Of a DNA stretch of 64,000 nt, positions 11,133 to 23,162 are shown piece after piece. The position numbers were made by a program, and so were the translations under genes. The DNA comes from Alectoria sarmentosa (lineage: Eukaryota; Ascomycota; Lecanoromycetes; Lecanorales; Parmeliaceae), in the NCBI GenBank assembly GCA_009733775.1, contig WOGZ01000125.1, forward strand, positions 27,640-91,639, read 5' to 3'. The number at the start of each line of letters is the position of its first letter. Positions within the stretch are counted from its first letter, which is position 1. The notes below the pieces were generated by a model. The model saw only the letters and a program-made list of their open reading frames with translations, made no database searches and was not told the DNA's origin.

Positions 11133-14100
11133 ATGGGGAAGGCTGATGCAGAGCGAGACTACTATGGCGACCTGGAGCTGGAGCCAACAGCAGATCCCAA
11201 CGAGATCAAAAGACAGTTTAAGAAGCTTGGTATGGTGCCATATTTTCATTAAAGAAACATCGTCATACTGACAGTATCTTTTTTTCAGCTCTCAAATATC
11301 ACCCCGATCGTAATCCAGGCAAAGAGGTGGAATACAACTCCAAGTTCCAAGCCATACAATCCGCCAACGAGGTGCTCACAGACCCTCAGCAACGGGCGAA
11401 GTATGACGCACAGCGCATGCGAGCAGGTCTGCTACATACCTATGCTGGTACCTCTTCTTCGCCTACAAGACCCAATGTACCAACACGATCTCCTATGACC
11501 GATTTTCCTCCTCCCCCACGCCCACCCCCTTACACTGCAACAAAGAATACCTTCACGCCTCATTCTTCCGGGGCACAGAGGTACAAAGATTTCCGCACTC
11601 GCCCTGAAGCAGCTACATGGAGAGGCGCCAGCACAGACGACCCTAAGACAAAGACTAGTGATTTCAAGGCATGGGAATCCATGAGGACACCAAGGCGTGG
11701 GGAGGGTCCTATACCCTCTCAAACTCAGAGACGGACGGTACCGCCAAAGGCTGCTAGACCACCCCCGGTTCCGCCAGGACGTGAAACGAACGGCAAAGCA
11801 CCCAAAGACCCCTCACCAAGACGACATGGCTGGGATCATATTCAAGAGCCCCATGCGGGCATGCCAGGCACGGCGAGAGCAGATAATAGTCGCGGTCCAC
11901 CGCAGAAAACGGGCTTTGCTCCGAGTACGCCTGGAGCGGGAGGAGATGAGCCACAAGCACGTTCAGCATATTTCACTGTCGGGAGGGGCGAGCGACCCTC
12001 AAATGCAAGATCTCAAACCCACATGCCCCCGCCTCCGGTTCCAGGCCATGCGCCTACTTCTAAAAGGCCTGACTTCTCGGCATCGTCCAAAGACAAGGTA
12101 GGCTTCAATGAACCCTTTGGAAACAAGTCCCGCGTAAGCACACCTTATCAGACAGGTGGCGGTGAGAAGATTAGGCCGTACGCCGCCAGTCCAGTCCTTG
12201 AGAGATCCAAAACGTCTGCAAGCCCCAGAGATAGTAATAGTCGGACAGGATGGTATGAAGGCAAGCCAGACAACGCGGACTCTGCTCATCACCGCGCTGC
12301 GTCTGCCACCTCAAGCTATCAAAAGATGAGCCCACCAGGCAAGAAAGACACAGGCCTGCCGGGCGTTTCAGGAGTGTACTCTTCTTCGTCCTCTTCAAGT
12401 TCATCTTCCGATGAAGAAGTGGGCCCCTTTTCTTCGGCGAGACCAAGTGTGACCCAAGCCCCAAAGACAAAGCCGACAACCGCCGGTGTTGGTCAAGCAT
12501 CCATTCATGGTTTCAACCCCTTTGCCAAAGTCGGCGATGAACCAATGGCGCCACAGGCAAGCCTAGGTATTGGAGGCTACGAAATTCATAGGAGGCATTC
12601 GGCAGTGGATCTCGACATTCGAAACCCGTCGGAAGGGTTTTCAGAGCATCGCAAGAAGCACGAGGTTGAACAATCGCAGCAAAAGTCGACGAGTGTCCCT
12701 GACGCCTTCAATCCACAGAGCCGAGTTGGCGCACAGCCTTCCTTACAGCGATCGTACAGTTGGCATGAGAAGAATGGACCACCCAAGGACAAGGACTTCC
12801 ATCCTGCAACAAGCGAACAGAAGGATCAAAATCCCAAGTATGAACCACGAGGGTATAACCCATTTTCTTCCCCCCCTTCTCCAACTTCCCCTTCTCAGGA
12901 CACACCTATAGAAAAATGGTCAGATCAATGGCCTTTTAAGTCCCCCAGGAAGCCGAGGACTGCGTCTGCTCAACCTCCCCCATACTGGGCTATTCCATCC
13001 AGTCTACCTCCCCAAAAGGAGATTGCGTCTCGCAAACGAGCAAGCACGGATGTTCCCTTGCACGGTCATACCCAAAAGGTAGCAATGACATACGCTGACG
13101 TTGATCCCTTCGATAGCTTTAAGATTCCCGACTACGCGAAGAAGAACTCGTTCCCACGTACAGCATCCCTTCGCAGCCAAAGCTCAGAGAATATCAATAC
13201 TAAATTCTCCCCCGACAATTGGCACGGCAAATTCTTCGAACCTCCTCCGCCCAGCCGCTCGAACACACCTCGCGGCGTGTCTCCAACCAAACCTAATATA
13301 TTCCAACAGCAGCAGGAACAAGAGTCCCAACAAGGCTCCACGAATGAAGAGCCCATGCAACCTGATTCGTCCAAGAAAACCACCTCATCGTTCCCGCCGC
13401 CGCCTCCTCCGCCATTTGCTCGAGGAAAATTCCAACAAGAGCATTGGGCTCCGCATCTAAATAACTTGAAATTCGATATACCACAGTCCCCGCAGGGACG
13501 CTCACCAAGTCGAACAAGTACTCGGAAACGTCCTAGGACACGGCCTCCAAAAGCTTCCAGCACTCGAGCAAGTGTTGATGATGCGGAAGACGATCCTACG
13601 GCGAGTAGCGCAAATGGTGAGAGCCTTGAGAGTAGCAAGGTCAGCAGTGATGTTGATGCCATGGATGTTGACGAGCCGACACCTCCATCTGCAAAACCTG
13701 GTCCACAACTCACGAATGGTGGATATGTTCCATCGGCTCAACCTGATGTTTCTAATAACACGCCTCGCCAAGGCCCAATGCTGCCGCCTCGGAGCCCGGC
13801 AGTACCACCACGAACCAGCGGTCATGGGCAGCCAGAAAAGAAAGCGTCTCATTTGAATCTCGGAGACCTAAAGAACATCTACCCCTTTGCCCCCAGCAAC
13901 GAAGGCCTTGGCAATATGAACGAGATGGCCACCAACCTTCCGCAGGCATCCCATGCATCACCCCCCAAAAGATCTACCGAGCTATCTCTGCAACGAATGA
14001 AATTTCCCAACCCGCCACTGTGTCCCTCCAACCCACTCAATCTCACTCAACATTCCTGGGACCACTATTGCCTGAATATGCGCCGCTATCTAGACGAATG

Positions 14101-14377
14101 GACCAAGTTCACGGACCAGATGGCCGAGATGCTCAAGACCATTACTCGAGAAAGCATCAACTGCGGTTGGTTGGATCCGGAAGGAAAAGGTTACGATAAG
14201 CATATGAACATGCTCGGCGAGCATCAGAGGGCAAGAGTCCACCTGGAGATCGCTTGTGAAAACAATGAGAAGTGTATGAGGTCTTTGGGCGATGCAATGG
14301 ATGCGAAAGTTCGAGGAAGAGGTGGTGTGGGCAGGAAACAATCGAATGCGGGGCCAGTGCTTGAGGGACTGCTGTAG
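11133..14377 (+). CDS. large J-domain (DnaJ) protein with long disordered region
   Basis: Class C J-protein, an Hsp70 co-chaperone. Two exons (11133-11229, 11289-14377) joined at a split Ala codon give 1061 residues. The J domain occupies residues 8-75: DYYGDLELEP, KRQFKKLALKYHPDRNPG with HPD at 37-39, then FQAIQSANEVLTDPQQRAKYD. Residues 80-930 are low complexity, rich in Pro, Ser and charged residues, with a ten-Ser run before DEEVGPFSSARPS and many SPxR/K-like sites. The last 100 residues are folded-looking and helical (HSWDHYCLNMRRYLDEW, ESINCGWLDPEG, HLEIACENNEKC) and may be the client or partner domain. The first exon is essential: the long ORF alone lacks the first half of the J domain. 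Client unknown. Confidence 0.88.
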
Positions 14378-15758
14378 GTGTGTCACAGCTGACACAAGTT
14401 TCCGTCTGTAATTATTTTGATGACTATGAGCAAGGTGTTTCGGGTTGGGAAATACCCCTCTGTCCTGTCTTGGACATATCTGATGTCCGATTTTCTACTC
14501 ATGAGCAAGCATGGATATCGTCGGGAATTCTACGAAAAGTTTGTGGATCATTCAGCGCGGAGTTCAGCAGATTTTAAGGGTTTACGACCAGCATAGTTTG
14601 GACACCGGGGACGGCTTTTCGCCAACGTTCAATGGTCTGTCATGTTGTGATGAGCCGCAATTGTCTGTTGATACTGCTCATTTTCTGCTTTTGTATAATA
14701 CAATTTTCTAGAGCAGGAACGATGAATGTTTCACAATAATGTCCTCTCCACTGGTGCGAACCCGCAATCGACAGACGCTTTCGAGACGGGTCGATTACTC
14801 TACGTCGTTGCAAGTGCCCCAGGTTTGGCATGAGATATTTGATAGGTGTTGAGCTGGGAGGTCAAATTCCCCAATGTTGCTTGGCGTATACGCCAATGCG
14901 AGGTTTCAAAGTTGTCCATTACTTATGGAGCCATGTTATTTGATGACCTTCATCTGTGGTCACACCTCTACACTTTCACACTGATTTCCTGAAATTGCTG
15001 ATCTTCTGCGGATTCTTACCCAGGTCTTTCCAATTCACCATCACTGATGCACCTGAGATCTTTGCGTGACTCGACCGGCTTCGAAGCCACTCTGTTGCTA
15101 CATTTAGATCGCCGCGAGCACCTATTCCACACCACTCTAAGGGCTTGGGACTGCTCCATTAACTCCACTTGCTTGCTTTCAGCTCTTCGTCGCACTCCAT
15201 TCCATCGGCTTTCATCCACAAAACCCCACGCCCGTTCCGAGCGCTCGAGAACTTGGTTTTGCTCTGTTTGACTGGCTTTTGGAACTACCATTCGAACCTC
15301 TTGATAAGTACCGAGTCCTCAACTCTCTCCATTCGATGCGCGGTAACGTCTGACTTGCCTCCAATCTCCGGATTCTGGGTCTCTCCCCTCTCCACCCCTC
15401 ACTACTTCTTTTGAGAACCCTCGACCTCCCCAAATGCCCTCCCAAGCAACACTCGTCCGCACATTCCGCCTCATCCTCCTCAACAAGAACCCCTCCCTTT
15501 TCCTCTGGTTCATTGAATTCATTTCATCTGATTAACTCCTCAATCATTTACCTTACGATGACTTCTTGTCTTCAAACGAGAGTCTTTTTCAATTTAAACG
15601 CTTTCATCCTTATTCTCATTCTCATCAACATCAACATCAAACAATAGTAAACCCTCTCACCCCTTGTCTTGTCACAGCGACACATTATCAATTATCAAAT
15701 TTTTGTTATCAGCTCAAATCATAATCATCTTCACATCCTCATCGCTCGTCTGTTCGAA
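14378..15758. other. intergenic region with long pyrimidine-rich leader-like tract
   Basis: No recognised gene in this 1.4 kb. From about 15410 to 15660 the + strand is strongly C/T-rich (CCTCATCCTCCTCAAC, CATCCTTATTCTCATTC), like long 5' leaders of fungal genes, and would lead into the small frame at 15759. Confidence 0.45.
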
Positions 15759-15926
15759 ATGTGTCTCACCCCTATCAACGGCTGTTGCAAACACTTGAGA
15801 GAAATGAAATGTAAAAAAGCAAGCTACCCGCAACGCTTCGATCCAAAACATTCATCGTCGTCGCATCCGGCATTTTTTTATTATAGAGTCAATGTGATGA
15901 AAGGACAGCGTAGAGAAATTAGATAA
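15759..15926 (+). CDS. candidate small Cys-containing protein, 55 residues
   Basis: A single in-frame ATG frame beginning MCLTPINGCCKHLREMKCKK and continuing SYPQRFDPKH. It has four Cys and one His in the first 18 residues (C2, C9, C10, H12, C17), a spacing like small metal-binding fungal proteins, then a basic tail. It follows a 300-nt pyrimidine-rich leader-like tract, which is the main reason for listing it. No family is recognised. It may be the first exon of a longer spliced gene, or a non-coding transcript. Confidence 0.25.
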   Translation: MCLTPINGCCKHLREMKCKKASYPQRFDPKHSSSSHPAFFYYRVNVMKGQRREIR

Positions 15927-16791
15927 AGATGCTAGAAATAAAGGGCAAGAGGGATTTTTTGTAAGATGAGGAGACGACGTAAACATGCGATTTTTTCGGT
16001 AGTTAAGACTTGAAAGTTTCTGTGATTGATGATCTAGATATATTGAGGTTCCCACCAAGACGGTCCCCAAAAAAAAACCTTTTGGTATCTCGGAAAGGTC
16101 ATCATCCATCACCGACTGGGGAATCCGCAGTGTGAAGGGAGGAGGTTCCCGAGATGGAAGCTGCCGTCCTGAGAAAAACAACAACAACAAGCGTCCTCGG
16201 GCGGCATCCCTGCACTTTTGAGGCTTCCGAGAGGAGATCTGATTGGAATTCGGTTGTGGATCGCTTGGCTGTGGCTCCTGTTTGGGTTGGGGGGGGAGGG
16301 AGGCGGTTTTATTATCGTTGTTGTGTCGTACGCAGGAAGGGGTTTTATTTTCTGTTGTGGATCGTCTGGTTGGAGCTGGGAGCGGTTGTCGGAGAATGAA
16401 TGATGGTGAGATGTGAGAGTACTGGTACGGTGGTTTTTATGTTCCAGCCTGAGCAGCATTTGGAATTAAGAATATGGACTCGTTATTCGGTAGCATCAGA
16501 TGATCAGTTCAAGAGCACTGATCTTCTTCTTCTTCTTCGACGCTCCGTCTCAAGCCAAGACAATATGCCATTTTTAGGACCCGTCATCACGCCTGGGTGA
16601 ATTTGCTTTGTTATATATATTAAGACAACATTTGTACATACATGTCGGGGCTTGAAGAGTAAACAAGGGCGGAATATGAAAACAATCCTCCTTTTATTGT
16701 ATGGTAAGGTGAGATATCAAAGCTGGGCCCTGTAGTACCACGGCATATATCGCATGTATCTACTCGCTCGCTATACGACCACTTCCCTCTG
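15927..16791. other. intergenic region before NMA111 3' end
   Basis: No supported gene. A 116-residue Pro/Ser-rich frame on the minus strand (16459-16109) has an ATG but no domain and looks like chance in low-complexity DNA. Confidence 0.4.
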
Positions 16792-19700
16792 CTACCCCTC
16801 GACATCTCCATCTCCACCTCCATTGCCATCGCCTGCCGCTGTGCCCTCATCCATCACTCCTCCCGCAGCATCTTGAACGCCTCCCTTCTCTCCCCAGCTC
16901 CTGACCCTCCAGCCATTCGCTTCTCTCGAGTCTTTCACATACTCCATCGTTGGGAAATAATGCTCGTTCTTTTTCATCGTAGCTACCCATGGCACATTGT
17001 CAAATGTGCATACTCTTAGTCGGAAGTAGGTATTATCTGGTATGTTGTTGACTGCGTCGAGGAACTGGGTCAGCGTAGGGGTGGGAATGTCGTTGACGGC
17101 GGTGATGAAGTTTGTAGGCGCCAGGCCATATTGGTAGGATGGTGAGCCACGAGTACGGGCCGAGACGTAGACTTCGCTGTGGAGTTTGCTTATTTGCTGC
17201 CTCACGGCGTGATGAGGGCGGTGAAGCACAGCACCACAGAAGATCACGGCTCGGTCAGTCTCGAGGTCTTCGGTAGGGATGGTGGGGACTTTGAGGGTCA
17301 TCTCTTGGCCGCCGCGCACTATTAATGCGTCTAGGTATTCATTGTCGTACATTATGTCGAGCTCGCTGACTCGCGTTATTAGTTTACCATTAAGTGTAAG
17401 TATGATGTCGCCTTCCTGGAGAGACTGAGAGTCGTGGCCTGAGGGAGGCGCGCAGTCAATTTTGCGGACCATGAAGAGTTGGTGGCGGGAGGAGTTGGCT
17501 TCGGCAACTTTGGTGATCCAAGACTCAGAGACACCCATGATGCGAACTTGTGACATGGAGATGGTGTTGGTTTCGACATTGAGGATGCGAAGACTCGGGG
17601 TAATGTCTTTTTGAATCTGGTCGGTGACGGGAAGGAGTGTTGGAGTTGCGAGGCCTAAGTGGTATTCGACATCCTTGGAGGTGTGTGCGGTGCGCTCGCC
17701 GAGGTAGCTGAGCCAAAGAGCTTCCACGGTGCCATCCTCAGCTACCAGGACACCACTCGCGCATTGGCCGCTGAGACTAGTATCCACTGTAATGGCATCA
17801 AGGTTGATGGCACGATAGCGAGGTGCAGTAAGATTAGATGGTATTGCAACAGTAGTGATGTCCGTTACGGTTGTAGGAGTCATCGCCACCCGCAGATTCT
17901 GGTTCCAGCCAAAGAATATTGTGGAAGCACCCTGCTTGATAGGTTCCGTCGCGAGCTTCGCGCTCTTGACTGGGGCATCCACTAATGACGGATCGTATTG
18001 TATGATAGCGTAGTTGGCCAAAGGATGCAAGAAACGGACCTTGGCATCCACGATGATGGAGTCGGCCACTGTAAGGGACAGATCGCACAGGTCGTAGGGA
18101 ACAACAGCCCTTGAGACCAAGACCAGGCCTTTCTCAGCGTTGATTACTACTCCGAAGCCGATCTTGCGTGTTCTTGGGAATCCATCGAGTTTCAGTGGCA
18201 TTGTGCAGGAGACTCGGACAAAGCTCCTAATGATATCTGCCGCTGCTGGATGCCCAACGGAATCAAGGGTAACAAATTCTGCCTTTCGTCGCTGCGCAGG
18301 CGCTGCTGGTAATGGTTCTCCCAGATCGCTAAAGTCCCAGATACCGGTATCATCGTTGCGAACTGCCATCCTCATCTTGCTTGACCAATGCCGGTCGATA
18401 AAGATGATACTAGTATTTAGAGTATGGAGATCGCTCAGATGCTTATAGGTCACGACCACACGTGCCCTGTCAGGAATGCCTTTCATTACTTCAATAAAAG
18501 CCTCCAGGTCCGGTGTTTTCTTCTGGTCGACTGACTCAATCATCCACCCGGATTCTGTGCTGTCAAATCTGAAAGATCCTGCAGCTTCACATACGTAGAC
18601 CCCCTTTACTGGGACGGCGTACAGGCGAGCTTGCTGGTAAGATAGATCATGGAAGGAGGCTCCAGCAACGGTCACAAATCGGTCTGGTGTGATAGCATGC
18701 AAGTCTCCGACTTCTAACTCGACTTCAACATCTTGACCTCCTCTTTGAACCAAAATCTTGACTTTCTTACCCACGCTCGAATCTAGTATGTCATCTAGTC
18801 GAACAAACTGTGTTAGGATTTCTCCATTGACCTTAATAAGCACATCTCCTTCCTCAAGCTGCTTGTCTGCTGGCCCTTGGGGAAGGACGATCTCTGCAAC
18901 TAGCAACCCGGTCTCCTTTGGGAACCCCTTTCTTATGGCAGCTTCGTGTTCAGCGGCGAGACCTAACCTCCGACATTCATCGAAAGGTTTGATAATCCAC
19001 TGAGTTTGTATCGTCCCTCGCGCTATAGGTAGTCCGCTCCGTATACACTCCAACGCTCTTGCAGGTCGATCCAGAGGCAGGAAGTAGTCTGTCGAGGCAC
19101 CGTCGGATCTTCCTCCAGCTTGTAATGCAACAGCATATCCATCAACATTGACGACAGGGCTTCCAGAGCTTCCACCGCTAGCCGCGGCAGCAGCTTGGAT
19201 ATAGTTTGTATTGAAGTCGCTGTACCCCTCGCCGTACTCCGGCGCGTTTCTGTCCAGCCTGCTGATGACGCCGGACAGGATACTGAGCTTTTCGCCTGCA
19301 TCATTTCCAACCACTCTTATTTCCGATCCAACTTTTGCAAGGTCTGGACGTAGGACTAGCTCTGACAGGGGCATGTATTTTATCTTGTTTGGGTCGAAGC
19401 GTAGGATACCAAAATCATGGACAGGGTCGCGGTAGACAGGGTAGACGTCACACTGCAAGTCCGTATCAGCTCTAATTCTGAATGAGACCTGTAAAGCTTT
19501 CCCATTACCTCCTCATGGTTATCAAAGATACAATAGCCCCAAAAGGGCCCAGATCCAACCACATGACGATTCGTCAAGATGTACCCTTTCGCAGCATCTA
19601 CGACGAAGCCAGTAGCTTCACTAGCTAGCGCCGAGCTCGTGTCAAAGGAGCAAGTCTGGCAGAAATGAATAGAGACAACATTCTTGACGACTCCTTCGAT

Positions 19701-19922
19701 CGTAGCCTGCCATTCCGCCGTATCCGCCGTCGCCGTTGCCGTCACAGGCTCCACTGTGCCATCCGCGACACTGTCGCTACCATACATGTACTGGCTATCG
19801 TTTGGCGACCCGTTCATATCTAAAAGTTCTGAGGATTCTGGCTTGAACAGCTTTGTGGGTCTATCATGTGTGGTGTTTGGGCTCCCTTTGCGTTTTGGTC
19901 GTACGTGGCCGTTGAGTTCCAT
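16792..19922 (-). CDS. NMA111: HtrA-like nuclear serine protease Nma111
   Basis: Pro-apoptotic HtrA-family protease that in yeast acts in the nucleus. Two exons, 19922-19509 and 19452-16792, joined in phase 0 (GTAATG donor) give 1024 residues. The N-terminal trypsin-like domain has the complete triad: His120 in TNRHVVG, Asp151 in RDPVHDFGIL and Ser234 in SGGSSGSPVV. Two PDZ-like segments follow (GDVLIKVNGEI and GDIILTLNGKL), and a second, inactive protease-like repeat lies between them, as known for the fungal tandem HtrA proteins. A basic KRK motif near residue 10 would suit nuclear import. The upstream frame stays open to 20135, but Met at 19922 matches the usual start of fungal homologues. 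Divergent from the FSH1-type gene. Confidence 0.94.
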
Positions 19923-20786
19923 GCTTGCGGAAGCTGAGACAGATCTGACTCTGATCCGCGGGAATCTCGGCAGATTCACGTGGCGGCTTCTGGAATGGAC
20001 CACAGACGAAGCTGAAGCGTTTTGGAAGGGGCAATGAAGGGATAGCCTTGTGACCCGTGTAGGTAAGCAAGGCAACAAGGTGAATGCTCTAGAATCAATG
20101 CTGATTTTGCCCCCGATACGGGTGACTTTATGCATTCAGCTTGCTTCTTGGTTTCCTTTGAGATGGGCAACACTGCCCTGCCCTGGCCCTAAACGCATTT
20201 CTCCACAGTCCACCCTGCTGCGACTCCTTTGCAAGATTCGACTGCCGGCGCTTATCGAGTCTGGACGATGCGGCACGAGCCATCCACTAAACCCATCGTG
20301 ACCTAGTGGTTTCGGGGCTTACCTTGCTGCAGTCCGAGGGGTCGCTGACCGAAAGAAAGTTCGGGATGCTCACCTTATCGGAGATTGGAAATGTCAACGC
20401 TTATAATTGTCTTGTGTAAGCTCGATTTCTTCAGGTAGATTTTCTCAGTGTCTACTCATAATCTCTCACGCAAACAAAACACCTCTAGCAGGTAATATCT
20501 TCGTTCTCAAAGTCTTCGTCTTTGTCTTCCCTGTCGATACGGGCCATTTCCTCGCATTATTTATCGAATTCGAAAGGATAGACGGGTCTTCTCCATCTTT
20601 AACGCAGACTTCTCATCAGATTTGCAAGGCTACTGGTAATCAGCATCTCCCTCCTTCGTACTCGGCGACCCCAATTCGCCTTCAGCCATTGTGTGAACGA
20701 ATAAATTTCCTAGCCTTGATCCAGACTGCCCAGAGGGCTCTCCGATCAAGAAAGGGGTCCTTGTGTCACAGAGAAAGAACATCAAG
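19923..20786. promoter_or_regulatory. divergent intergenic region, NMA111 / FSH1-type hydrolase
   Basis: About 860 bp between divergent starts. No second gene is supported. The 300 bp before 20787 read as a T/C-rich leader. Confidence 0.45.
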
Positions 20787-21590
20787 ATGGCGGAGTCAAA
20801 TAAACACCTCCCCCGTCTGCTTTGCCTTCACGGTGGCGGCACCTCAGCCATGATATTCAAAATCCAAACCCGCCGTCTCCAATGGGCTCTCCGTTCTACC
20901 TTCAAATTCGTCTTTGTCGACGGACCTTTCACAAGCGGCGCCGGTCCCGGCGTTTTACCCGCCTTCGCAGGCTGCGACCCCTACTTCCGCTGGTTGAACC
21001 CTGAAAGCCAGACCGCAGAACAGGACCAGAGACACGTGCGGCAGCTGTTGAGCAAGGTGATCAAGGACGATGGCGGCGAGTTTATAGGGGTGTTGGGCTT
21101 TTCCCAGGGCGCCAGACTGACAGCAGGACTGCTAGCCGATCAGGAGGAGCGAAATGCCGCGGAGGGGATGCCAAATTGGAAATTCGGAGTGATGCTGTGT
21201 GGGTCATTCCCGCCGCTGAGTCTATCTTTAGCCAGAATGTCTTCAACGAAACCTAGTCAGGGGATTGACGAGCATGGCGAGACGAGGGAGCCGGATGAGG
21301 ATGAGATCATTCATGTCCCCAGTGTGCTTGTCAGAGGAACACTGGATCCGCATGGCGAGAAAGGCAGGCGACTGGTGAAGTACTTTGATCCGGAGACGGC
21401 GATTGCCATGGTTTTCAGAATGGGACACCATTTGCCCGGCGCGGCCGGAGATTCGACAAGCGATAAAGGGGATACACAGAAGATTGTGGACGCCATATTG
21501 AAGGTCTATGCGGACCACTTGCCTTATGAGGAATTGAAGGCACCAAAGACAACGGTGATAGAGAACGGGAACGGACAGTTGAGTGCTTGA
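20787..21590 (+). CDS. FSH1-family serine hydrolase
   Basis: Alpha/beta-hydrolase of the fungal FSH1/OVCA2 family, 267 residues, single exon. Motifs in order: PRLLCLHGGGTSAMIF (oxyanion strand), FVFVDGPF, PYFRWLNP, the nucleophile elbow GVLGFSQGAR with Ser106, then VRGTLDPHGEKG carrying the likely acid Asp and GHHLPG carrying the likely His. The family fits short esters or thioesters; some members release polyketide products, but no biosynthetic cluster is seen here. The ATG at 20787 is the first in frame; the frame open upstream starts only with GTG. Confidence 0.88.
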   Translation: MAESNKHLPRLLCLHGGGTSAMIFKIQTRRLQWALRSTFKFVFVDGPFTSGAGPGVLPAFAGCDPYFRWLNPESQTAEQDQRHVRQLLSKVIKDDGGEFIGVLGFSQGARLTAGLLADQEERNAAEGMPNWKFGVMLCGSFPPLSLSLARMSSTKPSQGIDEHGETREPDEDEIIHVPSVLVRGTLDPHGEKGRRLVKYFDPETAIAMVFRMGHHLPGAAGDSTSDKGDTQKIVDAILKVYADHLPYEELKAPKTTVIENGNGQLSA

Positions 21591-22256
21591 GGAGCATGCT
21601 GTCTTCGGGCATGGAGCACAGCGCATGGCAGGCATTTATGATCTACTACGTAGCGTTGTCGATTCCCGTAGCATATTTATGAAAGATAGAACGCCCTTTG
21701 AAAAGACTCGTAGATTTCTTTCAATTCCCGAGAACTGGGTGATGATTCATTTCAGCAATGCAGGAGCCTCCACGTTGTCGAGGGAAACATCAGCGTTCTC
21801 ATCATATTGTAAGATCTGCGAGACAAGGAGCTTGATAGTCACACTGGAGACTGGAAGCGTGCTTTCGCAGTAATGTAAAGTTGGAGTAAGCTTGAGTCGT
21901 TGGTGCTCAAGGCTCGAGAAGCTTAGAGACAGACTCACGTGAGTGGATATAGGACTGCGTTTTGTCGGACACGGATGCTTAGAACGTACGCCAACTAACG
22001 CTTAGTCTTCTTCGTGTAAGAGGTAGTGTGTATGAACAGAAAGTACCTCAATTTGAATACAGTCTTAGTCACACCGTAACACTTTGGAGTAAAAACACCG
22101 CCGATGCCGCCCTGTCAAAAAATCCTTTCCATTCAATATTGACACATAATTCCTCTCATACGCCAATCAATACAAATGCGCGCAAACATCTTCCAATTTG
22201 ACCAACTTGAATTTTTTTTCTTGCATGTCCACTCACTTGCCAAATGATAGCCTGTA
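21591..22256. other. convergent 3' region
   Basis: Downstream region shared by the FSH1-type hydrolase (+) and the cytochrome b561 gene (-). Nothing further recognised. Confidence 0.45.
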
Positions 22257-23162
22257 TCACTGAAATCCTAGCTTCTGCTTCTTGATCCTCGGCAGCAGGC
22301 CAATCAGCGTGATAACGGCAGCCACAATGACAGCCCACAGCTTGATGTGCAGGGTCCCTGTATTGAACCCAGTCTGCGTTGCCGCAGCGACTGTTGCGAA
22401 GCTAAGTATTACCAGCAAGTATCCACTCATGCGGTGATATTTGTAGATGGCCTTTGCATTATCCACACTCCCATAGACAGCCGGGGTGTAGTACTGCGTT
22501 ATTCCCACAATAGCCTGAATGGCGAAGAGGATATATGTGATGAGTCCAAGTATGCCATGTGGGGAAGTGAAGTGGGCGCCAGCATGGGCGAACTTATTGT
22601 ACTCGATTATTATGAAAGCGGCAAGGAGAGATAGAACGGCGGTGCCATTTATGACGGCGTGTATGTTGGTACCCAGGTGTTTCTGCTTAGGCGCATGCGT
22701 CGGTTGGAGGATTAGGATGGCTTGCGTGGTCAAGAGAAGACCGGCAGAGTTGAGCAGCTGTAGGATAACCATTAGTGAGAATCTACCGACCTCGGTGAGG
22801 AAGGAGGGCGCACGGGATGGGCGGAGAAGAGGGAGAGAGGCGCAATGAAGACGGAGGCCCAGATAGTGGCCGCAAGCTGTGACCTTGTCAGTAAACCCTG
22901 GGCGTGGCGGAGAAGTCGTGGCCAACGTACGATCCAGATGCCTGCTTGAGCTATGATAGCGGTGCCTGGAGCGGTGATTGTTAGCTTTTGTTGTATAGGG
23001 TGTACGAGAAGGAACAGCAGATGTCCTACCGAGGACGAAGTTGAACTGTATGCCCTTTCCATCTTGTTGTGAGGCATCGCCTGCTCGGCCGAGGAGGGGC
23101 TCATCTTCTGCTTGACCTTGGGTTGCGGGGTTCTCTTGCGGGATGCCTGTTGCTGAGGCCAT
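22257..23162 (-). CDS. cytochrome b561-domain membrane protein
   Basis: Diheme transmembrane electron carrier, probably ascorbate- or ferric-reductase-like. Four exons (23162-23030, 22965-22931, 22876-22814, 22757-22257) give 243 residues. After a 40-residue polar N-terminus come about six membrane spans, for example TAIIAQAGIWILAATIWAS, LLNSAGLLLTTQAILIL, AVLSLLAAFIII and ILGLITYILFAIQAIVGI. Four His residues lie at the places expected for heme ligands: His76 in LFSAHPLLN, His110 in NIHAVING, His144 in TSPHGILG and His185 in YKYHRMSGY. The exon 3/4 join rebuilds SAHPLLNS, a family hallmark, and the introns contain CTAAT/CTGAC branch sites. Electron donor and acceptor are not evident. Confidence 0.86.
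   Translation of the reverse strand: MASATGIPQENPATQGQAEDEPLLGRAGDASQQDGKGIQFNFVLGRTSAVPSRTPYTTKANNHRSRHRYHSSSRHLDRTLATTSPPRPGFTDKVTACGHYLGLRLHCASLPLLRPSRAPSFLTEVGRFSLMVILQLLNSAGLLLTTQAILILQPTHAPKQKHLGTNIHAVINGTAVLSLLAAFIIIEYNKFAHAGAHFTSPHGILGLITYILFAIQAIVGITQYYTPAVYGSVDNAKAIYKYHRMSGYLLVILSFATVAAATQTGFNTGTLHIKLWAVIVAAVITLIGLLPRIKKQKLGFQ

Noticed and set aside
14755..14825. tRNA-like sequence on the minus strand (GCGGGTTCGCACC)
   Set aside because: The T-stem and acceptor do not pair and the A box is poor, so a tRNA is not supported.
16109..16459. 116-residue minus-strand frame
   Set aside because: Pro/Ser/Thr-rich without any domain or leader; likely chance.
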